Below, one piece after another: positions 5,650 through 6,915 of a stretch of DNA of 6,915 nt. The stretch is from positions 1 through 6,915 of the forward strand of contig JANXRI010000187.1 in assembly GCA_025353085.1 (NCBI GenBank), given 5' to 3'. The position numbers and the translations under genes are program-made. A model generated the notes under the pieces. The model was not told the origin of the DNA. It did no database searches and worked only from the letters and a program-made list of their open reading frames with translations. The first letter of the stretch is position 1, and each line of letters begins with the position of its first letter. This DNA is from Betaproteobacteria bacterium (lineage in GTDB: Bacteria; Pseudomonadota; Gammaproteobacteria; Burkholderiales; SG8-41).

Positions 5650-5672
5650 GCGCCGCCCAACCCGCTCGCGTG

Positions 5673-6737
5673 CTAGTGCGGAAACGGCCACAGGCGCAGT
5701 TTTTCCTTGGCGATACTCCACAGCCTTGCTAAGCCCAGCGGCTCGACGATCAGGAAAAACACGATCAGCGCGCCGAATATCATCGACTCCAGGTGAGCGA
5801 TCAGTGCGGTTGACCAGTGCAGTCCCAACCAGGCCGGAAACTGGTTTAGAAACAGCGGCAACAACGTGATGAACGCGGCGCCGATAAAGCTCCCGAAAAT
5901 CGAGCCGAGCCCGCCGATAATCACCATGAACAACAGGCTGAACGAGCGGTTGACGTCGAACGCGAGCGGTTCCCACGAGCCGAGATGCACGAACGCCCAC
6001 AGGCTGCCCGCCACGCCGATAAAAAACGAACTGACCGCGAACGCCGACAGCTTCGCATATAGCGGCCGGATCCCGATTATTTCGGCGGCGACGTCCATAT
6101 CGCGGATCGCCATCCACGCGCGCCCCGTTCTGCCGCGCACCAGGTTGCGCGCGAGCACCGCGAACGCAACGGCGAACGTGAGGCACAGCAGATATTTGCG
6201 CACCGGCGTGTCGAACGTGAAATCAAACAACGTAACCGGCGGCGCGTTGAGCGAGCCCGACGGCGTGTAATTGGTAAACCACGCGACGCGGCTGAATATC
6301 CAGTCGAGAAAGAATTGCGCCGCGAGGGTTGCAACCGCGAGATAGAACCCTTTGATGCGCAGGCTCGGAATGCCGAACACGATGCCGACGACAGTCGTGA
6401 TGCCGCCGGCGAGCAGAAACGCAACGAGCGGATTAAGTCCCGGTATGCGCACCGCGAGGTTGTACGCGGCATAAGCGCCGACTGCCATGAAGCCGCCGGT
6501 GCCAAGCGAGATCTGCCCGCAATAGCCCACCAGCAGATTGAGGCCGAGTGCGGCGAGCGACAAAATCAGAAACGGAATTAATATCCCGCTTAACCAGTAC
6601 GCATTCGCGAACAACGGCACGCCGATGAATGCAAACAGCACGAACGTCCATACGAAATAACGGTCCTGGCGAATCGGGAACACGACCTGATCCGCGGCGT
6701 AACTGCTTTTGAACTCACCGACTTCGCGATAGAACAT
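5673..6737 (-). CDS. LivM-type ABC transporter permease
   Basis: This 354-residue inner-membrane permease forms half of the translocation channel with LivH. Hydrophobic segments lie at about 28-46, 50-72, 82-96, 104-122, 130-148, 182-199, 232-252, 264-296 and 316-334. The family signature GLNLLVGYCGQISLGTGGF is at 65-83. The cytoplasmic coupling region RTGRAWMAIRDMDVAAEIIGI at 203-223 is the EAA-like contact with the ATPase. A hydrophilic N-terminal stretch of about 26 residues (MFYREVGEFKSSYAADQ and on) precedes the first membrane segment. I recall that start from LivM proteins in clusters with PaaK-like ligases, and it supports the chosen ATG at 6735-6737. The C-terminus contains the usual EPLGLARLW. 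The livH stop lies 25 bases upstream, so the two permease genes are almost certainly co-transcribed. The ribosome binding site is weak. Confidence 0.93.
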   Translation of the reverse strand: MFYREVGEFKSSYAADQVVFPIRQDRYFVWTFVLFAFIGVPLFANAYWLSGILIPFLILSLAALGLNLLVGYCGQISLGTGGFMAVGAYAAYNLAVRIPGLNPLVAFLLAGGITTVVGIVFGIPSLRIKGFYLAVATLAAQFFLDWIFSRVAWFTNYTPSGSLNAPPVTLFDFTFDTPVRKYLLCLTFAVAFAVLARNLVRGRTGRAWMAIRDMDVAAEIIGIRPLYAKLSAFAVSSFFIGVAGSLWAFVHLGSWEPLAFDVNRSFSLLFMVIIGGLGSIFGSFIGAAFITLLPLFLNQFPAWLGLHWSTALIAHLESMIFGALIVFFLIVEPLGLARLWSIAKEKLRLWPFPH

Positions 6738-6762
6738 GCGCTAGGCCACGAGCCGCGAAAAA

Positions 6763-6915
6763 TCAGACGCGATCAATGTGTTTCTCCCCGAACAGACCTT
6801 CCGGCCGTATCAGCAGAAACGCGAGCGCCAGCGTGTACGCGAACCAGTTCTCGATGCCGCCGCCGATGTACGGCCCGAGATAGACTTCCGACATTTTTTC
6901 GCCGACGCCGATAAT
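6763..6915 (-). CDS. LivH-type ABC transporter permease, C-terminal 50 residues (5' end outside window)
   Basis: Reading from the right edge on the minus strand gives an open frame of 50 codons ending in TGA at 6763-6765. The peptide begins IIGVGEKMSEVYLG. It then has a last membrane segment, roughly NWFAYTLALAFLLI, followed by RPEGLFGEKHIDRV. The RPxGLFG motif after the final membrane helix is the standard end of LivH permeases and of LivM. As a complete LivM follows immediately, LivH is the expected partner. Most of the gene, including the start, lies beyond the window. Confidence 0.88.
   Translation of the reverse strand: MIGVGEKMSEVYLGPYIGGGIENWFAYTLALAFLLIRPEGLFGEKHIDRV

Noticed and set aside
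5642..5655. CGGCGC-AA-GCGCCG inverted repeat as terminator of livM
   Set aside because: The loop would be only two bases, or four with a shortened stem, and no T-run follows on the minus strand; it also overlaps the weak -35 candidate.

Overview
The window is a GC-rich (about 60% by eye) stretch of proteobacterial DNA, most likely from a betaproteobacterium. That assignment is an inference from remembered protein families: the LivM and LivF subfamily ends, an HSD10-like dehydrogenase, and short intergenic repeats of a kind common in that group. Seven genes lie head to tail on the minus strand and look like one catabolic operon or two overlapping transcription units. The plus strand holds only the 3' end of an IS630-family transposase gene at the left edge.

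In transcription order (right to left) the genes are: the C-terminal 50 codons of a LivH-type permease (6763-6915, cut by the window edge); a LivM-type permease (5673-6737); a large periplasmic substrate-binding protein (4198-5532); a LivF-type ATPase (3277-4104); a PaaK-like acyl/aryl-CoA ligase (1853-3091); an HSD10-like 3-hydroxyacyl-CoA dehydrogenase of the short-chain dehydrogenase family (952-1719); and an enoyl-CoA hydratase (136-924). No LivG-type ATPase is visible; by analogy with related clusters it may lie beyond the right edge.

Together the genes describe uptake of an organic acid by a branched-chain amino acid type ABC transporter, coupling to CoA by the ligase, and the hydration and 3-hydroxyacyl-CoA oxidation steps of a beta-oxidation-like route. 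An aromatic acid such as a phenylacetate- or benzoate-like compound is plausible. The substrate cannot be fixed from sequence: the ligase belongs to a divergent group without the usual PaaK nucleotide-binding loop, and no acyl-CoA dehydrogenase or thiolase is present here.

The clearest structure outside the genes is in the spacers. Three of the four longer gaps carry inverted short repeats: TGGGTRA/TYACCCA heptamers between the binding protein and livF (4116-4192), nonamers of the AAGGACGCC type between livF and the ligase (3114-3266), and GGTGATT/AATCACC motifs plus a GC-rich hairpin between the ligase and the dehydrogenase (1760-1844). The fourth gap (5533-5672) carries a very strong ribosome binding site, a weak promoter candidate and a perfect 12-bp palindrome. 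No stretch longer than 300 bases lacks a gene. I see no tRNA, rRNA, CRISPR array or convincing intrinsic terminator.
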